Assembly: GCA_030704615.1 (NCBI GenBank)
Contig: CM060732.1
Location: forward strand, 8,802,001-8,866,000
Direction of reading: 5' to 3'
DNA from: Takakia lepidozioides
Taxonomy: Eukaryota > Streptophyta > Takakiopsida > Takakiales > Takakiaceae
Length of the DNA stretch: 64,000 bases
Each line of letters starts with the position of its first letter. The first letter of the stretch is position 1. The position numbers were made by a program, and so were the translations under genes. Below the pieces are notes generated by a model, which saw nothing but the letters and a program-made list of their open reading frames with translations, was not told where the DNA came from and did no database searches. This document shows positions 11,387 to 22,483 of this stretch, piece after piece.

Positions 11387-14300
11387 ATGGCTATGGCGCT
11401 GTGGTGTTCCCACCGCGCCGGCCTGCCTGCATTTGCCACTAGTCCTCCCCCGTACGCTCATGCCCAGCACGACCGTGCCTGCCAGCTTCAGCTTCAGCAG
11501 CAGACTCGCCACCAAGCCGTCGCTCTCGGGGCAGTGGAGAATTTCACAACAGGCAACTGCGTAAGTCATCGCTGTTTTTCTGTTACAGCTGGTTTTGCGG
11601 ACTTTGCAGGTGTTTGTCAGAAGGGAGCAGGGCGCTTGGTGCAGTGTGGGGCTGGTCCAAGAAATACACAGGATTTTGATGACTTCATTGATCCTGCAAG
11701 AGCGGAGCCTTTGGAGGTGGATGACGAGGACGAGGAAGACCTTACCAAATTTGACAGAGTTGTGAGAGAGGCTAAGCGTGTGCGCAAGCAGCAGGAGGAG
11801 GACTACAAACGGACAAAACCCATATTTATGAGGGCCGTTGGCCTCGATCCAGATGGGGAACAAGCTGATGGAGAGGAAGGTGGTCAGGATGAGGATGATG
11901 AATTTTCCTTGATAACACAGGCCGTTGCTGATAAAAAGAAACAAGCACGAGCTGCACGGAAATCCGACGCTGGAACAGTACCCAAGCCCGCTGCAACCTC
12001 GGCCAAGTATTTGAAAGCTGATGATGAAGGTGTTGGGCCAACATTGGCCGGGGATGAGGATACAGCGGCTGCATTTGAGGATGAAATTGAGGAGGAGGTG
12101 GGGTTGGAGGAGGGAGAGAACGATGATGAAGAAACTGTCGATGCATCCATTGAAGACCATGCTTTCGACATCGAGGATGCAGATGAGGAAGAGGTGAGAG
12201 AGCCCAGTTACAGGATGACCCTTGGTGAGCTCCTGGACGAAGCACGCGTAACCCCGATCTCTGTTGAAGGTGATCTCGACGTGGAGATAACAGGCGTTCA
12301 ACATGACTCGCGGCAGGTGAGCCCTGGCGACATGTTTGTTTGTTGTAAGGGCTTGTCTGCAGATGGCCATGCGTTCTGCTCTCAGGCAATGGAGAGAGGA
12401 GCCGTGGTAGTAGTGGCCAGCAACGAGGTGGCTGTGGGCGACGGTTTGAAGGCCGTGGTCGTGGTGGAGGATACCACTGAAATTCTGTCAGCGCTTGCAG
12501 GGGCCTTTTATGGGCATCCCTCACGGAGCCTGGCTGTTGTTGGGATTACTGGCACGAACGGGAAGACTACGACGTCTTACCTTTTGCGTAGCATGTATGA
12601 GGCGATGGGGCTCCGCACTGGGCTGCTGGGCACCATCAATTACTTTATCAACAGCAAGAAGAAACTGGAAGCTCCGAATACTACCCCTGATGCGGTCTAT
12701 CTGCAGAAGCTGATGGCAAGCATGGTGCACAATGGGACTGATTCATGCATCATGGAAGTGTCTTCGCACGCCATGGTGCTCGAACGCTGCAAAGAAATTG
12801 ATTTTGACATTGCTGTGTTCACCAACCTAACCCGGGACCATATGGACTTTCATGAGACAGAAGAAGACTACAAAGCAGCGAAAGGGAAGCTGTTTGCAAA
12901 AATGGTGGACCCTGAGCGTCATCGAAAAGTGGTGAACATCGATGATCCACATGCTCAGTACTTTGTTGCTCAGGGTAACTCGGCGGTGCCTGTTGTAACC
13001 TTTGGCATGGACAACATGGAGGCAGACGTCTATCCCTTGGAGGTTCAGCTGTCTCTGTTTGAGACACAGTTGTTGGTTAGGACACCCAAGGGCAATGTGG
13101 AGATATCATCTGGGCTGCTGGGCCGGCACAATGTGTTCAACATTCTGGCTGCTGTGGCTGTTGGTCAGCATCTCTAGTTCTCGATGTTGTTATGGATTGT
13201 AATTAGTTTACATTAGATACTTCTGAGCCACTACGGAGGTTGCATTGGCTTCTATGAGCGGGCTCATGCTTAGCAGGCATCTTGGCAATGCCAACATGAG
13301 GCTGAGTGACCAAGTCTGACATCTTTATGAACTATGAATTCACACAAACCTAGATGTTGTATCCATCCACAGATTGAAAGTGGGCCCTTAATACTCGAGT
13401 GCTTGTGAACAGGTGTTAATGCTTAAAAGAGTAGAAAATTGGTGGGGGTAGGTGTGGCGGCGGAGGCTCCTTTGGAGGACATAGTCGGGGGTATTGAGGA
13501 GGTGGATGCGGTCCCAGGGCGGTGTGAGCTGATTGATGAGGAACAGGCATTTGCAGTGATTGTGGACTATGCACATTCACCTGATGCACTGTCCCGGCTT
13601 CTTGACACTGTCCGTGAGTGTGGCCCACGGCGAGTCATCACTGGTACTGCGTTCACTTTGTGCTGCAGTTCTGCCTTGGATTTCAATTTCGAATCATGGC
13701 CCAGTCAGTCTATGATAGTAATGGGTCAACTCTCGTCTCAGGGAGTTGTGAGTAGCCATTGAATGGTGGAGCTAGAGGTAAGAGTAGTTCATCAAGGTTG
13801 GGTAAAGAAACCAACTCACTGGATCAATTTTAATGTTTCATCCAAGACTGATCGTAGGTTTCTTAAACTGTGGGATACACTTGAGGATGGCTGAAGTTTT
13901 CTCCATTTTCACACTGCTTTTCTGTTTTCTGTTATTGTAAAAAAACTTCCAACTCCTACTTTTGTGCCATCCTTCTGGAAAGATGGAAGGAGCATGTAGG
14001 TTTGCTGTAGAATTGACGCACACTATATATATATATATATATAATCATTCCCATGGGATATGGTCCGTCTTACCTTCAATTGGTGACCTTCAAAATATAA
14101 GCCCGCCTGGAGTTCTCCTAGGCTGTTACAAGATATGTTATTGTCATGCCACAGTCGCCATCTAGAGTTGTCAGGAGCAGGTAGCCACTAAATAGGACTG
14201 CAGTGGTGGGATGTGGAGGAGACCGGGATAGAGGGAAGCGACCAATCATGGCCAAGATTGCAACAGATAAGAGCGATGTCTGCATTTTCACCTCCGACAA

Positions 14301-15871
14301 TCCCAGAAATGAAGATCCCTGTAAGCCCCCTTGTATTTTATGAGGAGATAAAAGTTCCTACCATATTTATCTACACCGTTAGACACGCCATGTGGTAGTT
14401 TCGTTATCCTACAGTGTGGTTAATTAGGTTATGTTACAGTGCGTATGCACAATATGTTACTGGGGTGCACTCTTGGGAGTTCCTGTGAAAGGCTCAGTAT
14501 CTGGGTGTCCTGTAGAAATGGAGGGGAGATGCTTCAAAGGGCTGCCAAGATTGTACTTGACTTGTGGAGCATAATGGGTGGCTGTAGCTAGGGCCTGTGC
14601 ATGCCTTTGTACTTAGGTAGATGGAACTAGCTTGGAATTTGTTGAAAGAGTCAGTGGGGCATGTAGTGATGCTATTGTAGTTAAGTAAAGGGGGATATTT
14701 GCCCCCCTGGATTCCACTCCTGAATAGCCCCTCCACTCTGCATGTCCTACTTGCTTGGATTGGCTTTCCCCCACAATGCCACTATTTGAGTCTTGTATGC
14801 TACGATACAGTCTGCATCATTTATCTCTGGCCGTGGTTTCGAGGTTGATCCAAACGGAGTTTTGTTTGCTCCTTCTCTTGTTTCCATTCCAGTTTATACT
14901 CGTACATTCTCTATCCGTGTGTTTTGTGAAGTCTCGGGCCGGATAAATCCGGTGCCACTTGATCAGCTTCACCACTATATTATAACCTTCAGATGGCTCC
15001 TAAACGCACTCTTTAAAGAGCTGCAATTTGATCCTGGTCATTGCGAGAGCCCTTGTTGTTGAAAGAGGATCCTTAGAAGTTTGGGACATGATATTTGCAA
15101 CACAGCTATAAATTATTTGTCCTGTTGCCATGGTGATTATTTTGTTGTGGCAGTGGACATACTGGATGATATGTTATCTGGGGTGGGCTGGTCCATGGAG
15201 GAGTATTTGAAGTGGGGCGAGGAAGACTACTATCCACCCCTTCCTAACGGTCATCGCCTCTTTGTGTATGATATTCGCACCATAGCTGTGCGGGCAGCTG
15301 TGGCTATGGGGGAGGAAGGCGATGCTGTAGTGAGCGACCACAAGCTTTTCAAGCTTTTCTGGTTTCTATTGCGCAACAATTTCATAACATGCATCCTATC
15401 TGCCCACCTAGTCACTAGACCTTGCTTGCTGATTACCCCTGGGGGCTGTAGTACACGGCACTTCAACTAGCAGAAATATGGCATGCAGGTAGTGGCTGGC
15501 AAAGGACATGAGACTCATCAGATTGTTGGCAAAACCAAGGAGTACTTCGATGATAGGGAGGAGTGTAGGGAGGCTCTGCAGCATGTCGATGCTCTTCATG
15601 CTGCTGGTGTTGACACTAGTGAGTTTCCCTGGAGGTATTGTGTGATATATTTCCTCCTCAACTCCTTGGGTTCTCATCGCATGTTTTCATGGTTTTGAGC
15701 CTTCCACAACCCCCTGTAAATTACAACACATTAAACTTCCTTTTTTGGGTGTACTGAGGTATTTAAGTCTGTTTCTCTAATGCTGGACTTGTTACAAGAT
15801 GTTTATGGAGATACTGCAGGCTTCAAGTGACAGAAAGCAAGCTTTGTCATTGCAGAGTTCCAGAAAGTTGA
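11387..15871 (+). CDS. MURE: Plastid MurE ligase (UDP-MurNAc-tripeptide ligase type), six exons
   Basis: Exons: 11387-13163, 13452-13643, 14204-14320, 15154-15329, 15489-15634 and a likely last exon 15820-15871; about 819 aa, with all phases matching. The start MAMALWCS opens a Ser/Ala/Gln-rich transit-like peptide; the frame is open further upstream, so an earlier start is possible. An acidic linker (about residues 95-270), as in plant MurE, precedes the Mur ligase domains. The ATP loop GTNGKTTT is near residue 389, EVSSHA near 457, [10 protein letters not shown] near 479 and DNPRNEDP near 688. DNPR is the meso-diaminopimelate signature of MurE. The C-terminal domain has [11 protein letters not shown]. 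In mosses MurE acts in plastid peptidoglycan synthesis and plastid division; in Arabidopsis it serves the plastid RNA polymerase complex. GTAAGT at 11561 could start a 60-nt in-frame intron ending at 11620. The last exon is the least certain. Confidence 0.93.
14024..14043. repeat. AT dinucleotide microsatellite in a MurE intron
   Basis: An uninterrupted TA run of about ten units lies in the intron between exons 2 and 3. Confidence 0.9.
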
Positions 15872-18405
15872 GAACATAGCGAGGAAGGGGAGTATTTTTT
15901 CTGTGATGGTCATCGATGGAAGCTCCTTCGTGGAAGATAGTTGAGTTGCACAGGTAGGCGTCCTTACCTCTTCCCAGAGGTAGAAGTGAAAGATTCGGAT
16001 CTGCATCTGCCTGCCTAGAGACTGCACATGTAGTTGGAAAGATAGATGTACTTACACTTAGCTTTTCACAAATCTTTTCACCATACCCCAAAAGAATGCA
16101 AGGATTTTACCTTTCTCAAGAGGAATTTTCTTTTCTTTTCTTTTCTTCTGTTTAGCCTCTCAAACCGTGCAAAGAGAGCCACATGTTGATGCTTTTGAAG
16201 AGGGAAATTATGTTCAGAATAATCCATTTGTGCAACATTATGAACTGTACGTCACCCTCACCATCATGTCAACAAGTTGGGCACACGAGTTCCCTTTTTG
16301 CTTTTGTTGGTGGGAAAGAGCAGAGTGGGTTTCTCCTTTGAATGAAGGGAGAGAGGATTTGTCATTTTCTGTTACCTTCATGTGAAATGATTAGGCCCCA
16401 ACTGGCTGATGACAAAGAGTTTGTCAAGATGACCTAGTCTGCGGCTCATATTTGTTTGGGAATCTTCCATATGAACATTGTGGAAATGCAGCTACCTTTT
16501 TCAGGGTTATTGAACTTGTCTGATCCTATGGCTTGATGTACAGGCAAGATCAAAACAAGTATTCAGGCGCCAGTGCAAGTCTGCAGTCATTGTGGCTATA
16601 GGCTGGACGCCCTCATGCTGACTGAGTTCCTTGGTCTTGTGATGCCTCCATTCAAGCTTGAGTTTAGGTTGGTTGTGTAGCCATGCGACCAAGGAGAGCA
16701 CTGTTCACTAGCTCACGTTAGGCACTCAGACGTGCAGGTGCTCTTTGAGTATACTTCTCCACATTGCTGAGTTCGGAAAAGTAAATTCTTGGAGACAAGC
16801 AACTGAGCATAAGGTGGTGAAGTTTGTTTTGTCCCTCATGTGCCTGAAAATGTATGACTGCAGTTAATGTCAGCCAATAAACAGTAGGTTATAGAGAACC
16901 CATCTGTTGGGTTACCCTGACAAGTGTAGGAAACCATTTCGCAGTGCTGTTTGTATCTAGCAGCATTCAACGAAACTGAAATGCCATCAGGATGTTTCTT
17001 TACCTTCGAGGTCTTTTTGGCTGGCTTCTTCAGTTGTGACCATCTTAACTTTATTAAGGACAAAATACAAAATATTTTCCTGAACTTAGTCTCCTGGAGT
17101 ATGTGACGGTTGAATTGGGGCTATTGACTTCCAATTCTGGTTGCAAGGAGCCCACGCCACTAGCTCAGGGCATGGTGGTTAGAGTGCAGCCAGGCCCCCC
17201 ATTTTGGGGTTGTGCTGTATTTTCACATTTCTTTCAGAGATAAAAGAACTCCCACAAGCTGTGTCTACCAAAAGCAGACCTGCAATCTCAGTAATATAAC
17301 TTTTTGGTTCCATCACGCCAGACTGTCACATGGCTTTTTGCTAATGCCTCCTCTGATATGTTGAGCTTCTGCCTGTCGGTGTTTGCATCCAGAGCATGCC
17401 ACTGTAATGCTAGCCTAAAACATGGATGGGAATTTTGTTCAAACACCCGATGATTATGCAGTGGAGGGTTGATGGGATTTTGGAATTGGGGTTCATCTGT
17501 GATACTAAAATCAGCAAAACAAAACAAAGAGTCCATCATAGGTGTGCAAATTGAAGAGCCGGGGTGGTGTGGAGGGCGAATGGAAGTTTCAGGAGAGACA
17601 GCTAAGTGTGGAGAGCCGCAGGGAGAAGGGGGATTCTGAGGGTTGTGATGGCGATCTGACTGTAACAATGGAGCTGAAAGGTTGATAGATCTCAGGAGTA
17701 GTGAAGGTGCAGTAATGTAAGTGACTGAGACAATCGCTGTCGTAAGAACTGTATGTCGAACTCATGGAGCAGGAAATCAGCCATGCGGGTGTTGTTGGCC
17801 ACAAGAATGATAACGATGTGAATACTCCTGAAATATATTGTGTCGGAAGGTTAGGTATTTAGATGACAGCACTCTGAATTACCATCATAAAGGATCTAGG
17901 TAGTGAGACTGTCACCAAAGTAAGTTATGAGGGCAGTCATGGACTTCGAATAAGCTTGGTGGAACTAATCGTGCTTCATGATTTCAGAAGGATAAACGGT
18001 AGTCATGTGAGGCAGGCCGTAAGGGTTATGAAGTGCAAGTATGGAGTGGGAATCTCTGGAAATGTGAATGTGTGGATTTGTGTTAAAACGAAAAGTGACG
18101 TGTGATGAGACATTTTCTCTTCGGCTGCAACATTTTGTTGTATTCTGAACGTTCTAACAGTGTTTGTTGAGATAAGATCGGGTTATCATAACCCATATTT
18201 GTACCTCACACCAACATTCTCATATTTGCCACTTTGACCACGTGAAGCATTGTTGCACCATTTCTGCTTCATGCGTAGTCACAATAAGCACCCACCACAA
18301 TCACCTGTGCCCTTGTTTAGGGTTCACACCAGTTAGGATTTCTTCTCGAAGCTTCATTTAAACATTAGATCACATACATCAAGTTCCGGAGCCATCACGA
18401 CTCCA
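15872..18405. other. No gene recognised
   Basis: This probably begins with the MurE 3' untranslated region. ORFs up to 126 codons occur on the minus strand (17668-17288), but they show no motif, no homology I recognise and no supporting splice context. A pyrimidine tract of TTTTC units lies at about 16128-16155. Confidence 0.4.
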
Positions 18406-18852
18406 CTACACAGTATTTACACCACCATGTGTCCACACAAATTCTCCAGACCCAGCTCGCACATCTTTTCTCCAGTAGCCTCCATACTTCCTATCTCCAT
18501 CGGGCCATGTGAAGGGGCCTTCCTTTCCTTCGATATTTCTTAAGTCCGGCATCTGCAGGGCACATGAGCCCACCATATATTCTAGGCCAATCAAGAGCCC
18601 CAGGCAGAAAAGGATTACTAGTGCTGTTCTCAGCTTACTCACATCCATCAAGGAATCAGTTTTGGGGGGTTGCTCCTGCTGCGTCTTCTTCTTCTTCAAC
18701 CATAAGAATAAAACAACGTTAACGTGGAGCTTCTTAAACAGGTAGAGCTCGCAAGGGTCAACGACCAACGTTTTTCTCTGTTGGTTTATTCCCGGACATG
18801 TAAAAGAAAGAGGAATGGGTTGGGACGAGCGCAGGGAGACCATGGAGTCCAT
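18406..18852 (-). CDS. Possible membrane protein with a MORN repeat, probably partial
   Basis: The 148-codon minus-strand reading contains a hydrophobic segment (ALVILFCLGLLIGLEYMV) preceded by lysines, as in a type II membrane anchor. It is followed by TWPDGDRKYGGYWRKD and a second half ending GSGEFVWTHGG. The Y-G-x-W and G-x-G-x-F-x-W-x-x-G spacing is that of MORN repeats. Only one to one and a half repeats are present. The ORF ends five residues later, where a GT (GGTGGTGTAAAT) could also be a splice donor, so further MORN exons may lie at lower coordinates, though I could not identify them. Function unknown; MORN proteins often bind membranes or lipids. Confidence 0.4.
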   Translation of the reverse strand: MDSMVSLRSSQPIPLSFTCPGINQQRKTLVVDPCELYLFKKLHVNVVLFLWLKKKKTQQEQPPKTDSLMDVSKLRTALVILFCLGLLIGLEYMVGSCALQMPDLRNIEGKEGPFTWPDGDRKYGGYWRKDVRAGSGEFVWTHGGVNTV

Positions 18853-19209
18853 TGTGGATAGATCGATAGAGTGTTCTGTTCAAAAAGCCCATCGTTTAGA
18901 AAGTGCGTCTTGGACAGGTCGGAAATACTGGGAATTGCAGATGAGGACGACTCCGAGCTGTACACTGCTGATGAACTTGTTAGGTCTAAAACACGATAAG
19001 TTACTGCGAAGAAGTTGTAAATGTATAGGGTATGCCTTGAGTGGAGGGCTTTCCTGGCTTTAAGGGCCTGACGCCGAGGGCGATAGCCCGAGGGGAAGGC
19101 CTGAAAATCCGGGAATGCCCCACACAAGGGGCGTTACCCTGCGTAAAGAAGTACCAAATTTTTTTTTTTAAATCTAATGGCCCATGCATTCTGCAGAGTG
19201 GAGCTGATG

Positions 19210-19241
19210 GGGGTGCATTCCCGCCAGGTGGAATGCACCCC
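19210..19241. repeat. Perfect 12-bp hairpin
   Basis: GGGGTGCATTCC (19210-19221) and GGAATGCACCCC (19230-19241) are perfect inverted arms around an 8-nt loop. Upstream, GGGAATGCCCC and GGGGCGTTACCC near 19112-19139 form a weaker pair, so this may be the end of an unclassified small element. Confidence 0.7.
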
Positions 19242-19564
19242 ATGAATTCTGCTTCTTAACGGCACGATCAATACAAACAAAATTTTGTGGTAGTGCTTTA
19301 CGGTGAGGTGAGTGCAAGCAAATGTCTACTCTGATCTTAATTAAATAGGAAAAAGTTTGAATTAATTGTAGAGCAGTTTCATTTAAGGGGAATCTGTTGA
19401 AGGCGCAGAAAAAGAGATAGAGGATTCGACGAATGAGGTGGGACGGAGAGAGGTGTGGGTAGGGGTAATTTAGCTTGTGAGGTGTCAAGCAAAGCCATAA
19501 AGAAGGGAGCAGATGGCCAGATGTGGGGTGTGGTCGGTGGGCCCACAAATGTAGGTGTGGCCCA

Positions 19565-19700
19565 TCTGCAGGTAGGTATAGCCATATGCTATAGCCATTT
19601 TCACTAGCTCACTATTATTTGACTTTCTAGATAGTTCTCTAGGTAGGTATAGCCATTTTCACTAGTTCACTAGTTGATTTTCTAGATAGTTCCATCTTTT
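19565..19700. repeat. Imperfect direct duplication, about 65 bp
   Basis: AGGTAGGTATAGCCAT followed by TTTTCACTAG and TTCTAGATAGTT occurs twice, starting near 19570 and 19640. The first copy has a short insertion. Local tandem duplication in non-coding DNA. Confidence 0.7.
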
Positions 19701-21094
19701 AGATAGTTTTACTATGGTCGGTGGGTTGAAAAGTAACTCACTAGTGGGTGTGGCTATTGCAGGAGTATATAGGATCAGTGACAGGGTCCATAGGAGGTTG
19801 GGGCTTGGTGAAAGTCGGGCCAGGTGGGATCGCGGCTTGGGGCTCGTCTTCAAGGTGGAGCGCTTGGGGCTGGTGGAGGGTGGCAGCATTCGAAGGGCAA
19901 CCTCAAAAGCGGAAGAAGCGTTGATGGGGACATCAACCTTAGATGGTGGGGGAGGGAATATATATTTAGTCCGGTTTACCTAGCTCGAGAATCCGATTGC
20001 AAAGACTTGTGTTGTACAAATCTTGTTTATAAAGAGAAACCGTTTCCAAATGTTGTGTTTATTATTTTGTTTGGAATGGTGATATATGGCGTGGTTGGGT
20101 AGTATGTAGAATGCACGCTAGCTTACAAAAGTAAGGAGAGGTAAATTGGACAAGTCGTGTATTTGTGCAGTGCAGAAATCGGGTGACTCCCATCTAAGGA
20201 GCGAGGAAAATTGCGCCTTCTTTTTTAGTTCACGTGCTAGTGCGCACTTGGCGCGCACGCATACTATAACCGTGCGGCCGAGGGGGTTGTCTTGTAGTGT
20301 GGGCTAACGCGGAAGCTACACGCTTCTGTTCACGTACAATAATCGTGTAACCTCGGGACGAAGTCTTAGTGCGACTTCGGCGTGTTCCCGTACCTCAGCC
20401 CAGCATCCCAAAGCAGGCCCAATTGTAGTAATTGGGGTGCACAGGTAGTTCAAGGTTATCTTCCTAGTCAAAGGGGTTCAAGGCGAACCCTTGCTCAAAG
20501 TGATGCCAAAAAACGGCATCATGAGCGGTCGCAAGCAATAGTTGTTGCAGTAAGGCGATTTGATCCTCGATGATGATCATACCTTGGCCAGGGGACAGCG
20601 ACGTGAGCGCGTGAGCGCGTGATGTCATCAGATTGACATGGCGGCAAATGCTGACGTGGCACTGTATCCCCATCTGCCACGTCAACATGAACATGCGGCG
20701 CCTATAACCGAGGATGGTCCTATGACCATGGGATTAATGCAAAGAATCATTACCTGAATAAAAGATGATTGTAGTGCATAACGGCAGGAGAACATGTAGA
20801 CTTCAAAAGGAGCAATGATGCATGTGCTTTTAAAAGTTGCCACTGAGACCTCATTGAGTATAGTTCGAAGCATAATGGAGGGATAAGGGATGTCATATCA
20901 TTGCACCAGCTACGATATTGCAAATGAATTGAATTGAATTGAATTTCCATGACAATGTTGCAAATTGTACAGTTCATAGCATGGTCGTCCACACACCAGA
21001 TTGCATACTCATAGTCCATAAAAAGCACATTTCAGATTGCAGATTCCAGATTGCACATTCACCACATTCCAGATACACGAAGTGATAGTTGATG
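19701..21094. other. No gene recognised; small hairpin and simple repeats
   Basis: No ORF with a motif. The segment has an inverted repeat TGACGTGGCA / TGCCACGTCA at 20652-20684 and a (GAATT)n tract at about 20928-20944. The right part borders the 3' end of the SWIM transposase fragment. Confidence 0.4.
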
Positions 21095-22483
21095 CTACCT
21101 ATGTGTTGAATCCCGCTGCAACAGATTATCGACCTTGTTGAAACTCAGCGTGGCCTGGTGAACGAAATTGTCACGCTTGGGATCGCAAACCATCATCTTC
21201 AAAAATATGTAATACAAATGTTTGCAGGATATGAATTTTCCTCTCTTGCCCAAACTGGTTGATAGCATATTCACAAAATCAGGACATGTGCAATTGGGGA
21301 AATTGGAAACCGTGACGTCATAGGCCCTGTCATGAACAGCAAATGTCGAAGTGATCATTGTGTACACCCAACCATAACCTGGATCGGGTACTTCCGTGGT
21401 GCTTGCAACACGAGCTTGGAGCATTCTTGCGGACTCCACTTTGCCGAAATGTTCAGCGGTTGGAGGGAAACGCCAAACCAGCTTTCCATCTCGTTTGGTT
21501 GGCCACAAGTCAGGATTTGTCGGAGGGACCCGAGAGGACGCAGAATTAGAAGCACATGCATGCAGTTGGGGTTGTCTCGCAAGGGAAAAGCCTACCTCCT
21601 CCACCATCGCAATCTCCTGACTTGTGATATGTGTTCCTATCTTGACGGGCCAAATGGTTGGAGGAGCTGGCTTCATCACCACAGAAGGTCGCACAGTTTT
21701 ATGCACACATCTACCACAATCGTCTGCGCAGAACCAGAACTTGTGGTTCTTGGCTTCTGGTTGGCCGTATGGACGCATCAAATCCGTGAAAGTAGGAGCA
21801 GGAGTCCGGGCACCGCCCCTGGATATAGATGAAGTACATTTCTCGAAATTAGTTGCCCTGATTGCTGTACATTTTACACGAGACCCTGCATTTGTGTGTT
21901 TTATGTGCCAAACGTGGTCAGGGCATGCGGATTCCAGCACATGAAGGGGGTAGTTTCTCTCCTGCACCATTTCAGTGGTATTGTTTGATGCTAGAGCCTG
22001 CCGTCGTGTCGGAGGTTCATCCACAATGGAGATTCCGGAAATGGATTTGTCATGCAGGGGAACACAAGGCTTCGAGAAGTTATCACGGTCTGCCCTGTGC
22101 GAATCGGATTCCGAACCAGGTTGGGTGTTCAATTTCCTCTTATAGTAGCCGAATCTCTCCTCCCCTTCAAGATGTGGAACTCTTGAAACAAGTGGCGTTC
22201 CCTAGGCATACATGCTCACCGCCCGTGCTATCTTGCTTGGATCCCCAGATCTGTTTGCAGCACGCAACATCAACTCCATTTTGTCCGGACCCTTGCCACC
22301 AACCCCACCTCGCAAGAAATCTCGGTATTTGGTTTGTTGTTGCAATGCACGTATCAGACCATCTGTTGTTGCCACATACAAATCCCGACCGCGTTTCCCA
22401 GACTGTTGCAACCATGCGTTGTGCACAGTCTCTTTCAAATTGCAAGATGGCATGTCCGCCATTTCTTCAATGGACATGTTCTA
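21095..22483 (-). pseudogene. C-terminal half of a SWIM zinc-finger (MULE-like) transposase
   Basis: A minus-strand reading of about 460 codons is interrupted by one in-frame TAG near 22200. The first part (MSIEEMADMPSCNLKETVHN, KRGRDLYVATTDG, GKGPDKMEL) and the last part belong together. Near the C-terminus is a SWIM finger with CTCPDF and, 20 residues later, CKHLYYIF (CxC...CxH). Before it lies a Cys cluster with FWFCADDCGRC. SWIM fingers follow the DDE domain in Mutator-like transposases, but no DDE domain is present here. The reading starts at 22477, next to a TAG that could be a splice acceptor and directly at the edge of the tandem array. The missing catalytic half may be represented by the plus-strand fragment at 26.0-26.8 kb. 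Confidence 0.65.

Noticed and set aside
11300-12524. Long minus-strand ORFs (356 and 232 codons) at 11.3-12.5 kb
   Set aside because: They are antisense to MurE exon 1. Their length follows from its acidic GAG/GAT-rich codons, and they contain no motif.
11387-13177. MurE as bacterial contamination
   Set aside because: Five introns with matching phases, an acidic plant-type N-terminus and a neighbouring spliced THUMPD1-like gene show a nuclear plant gene.
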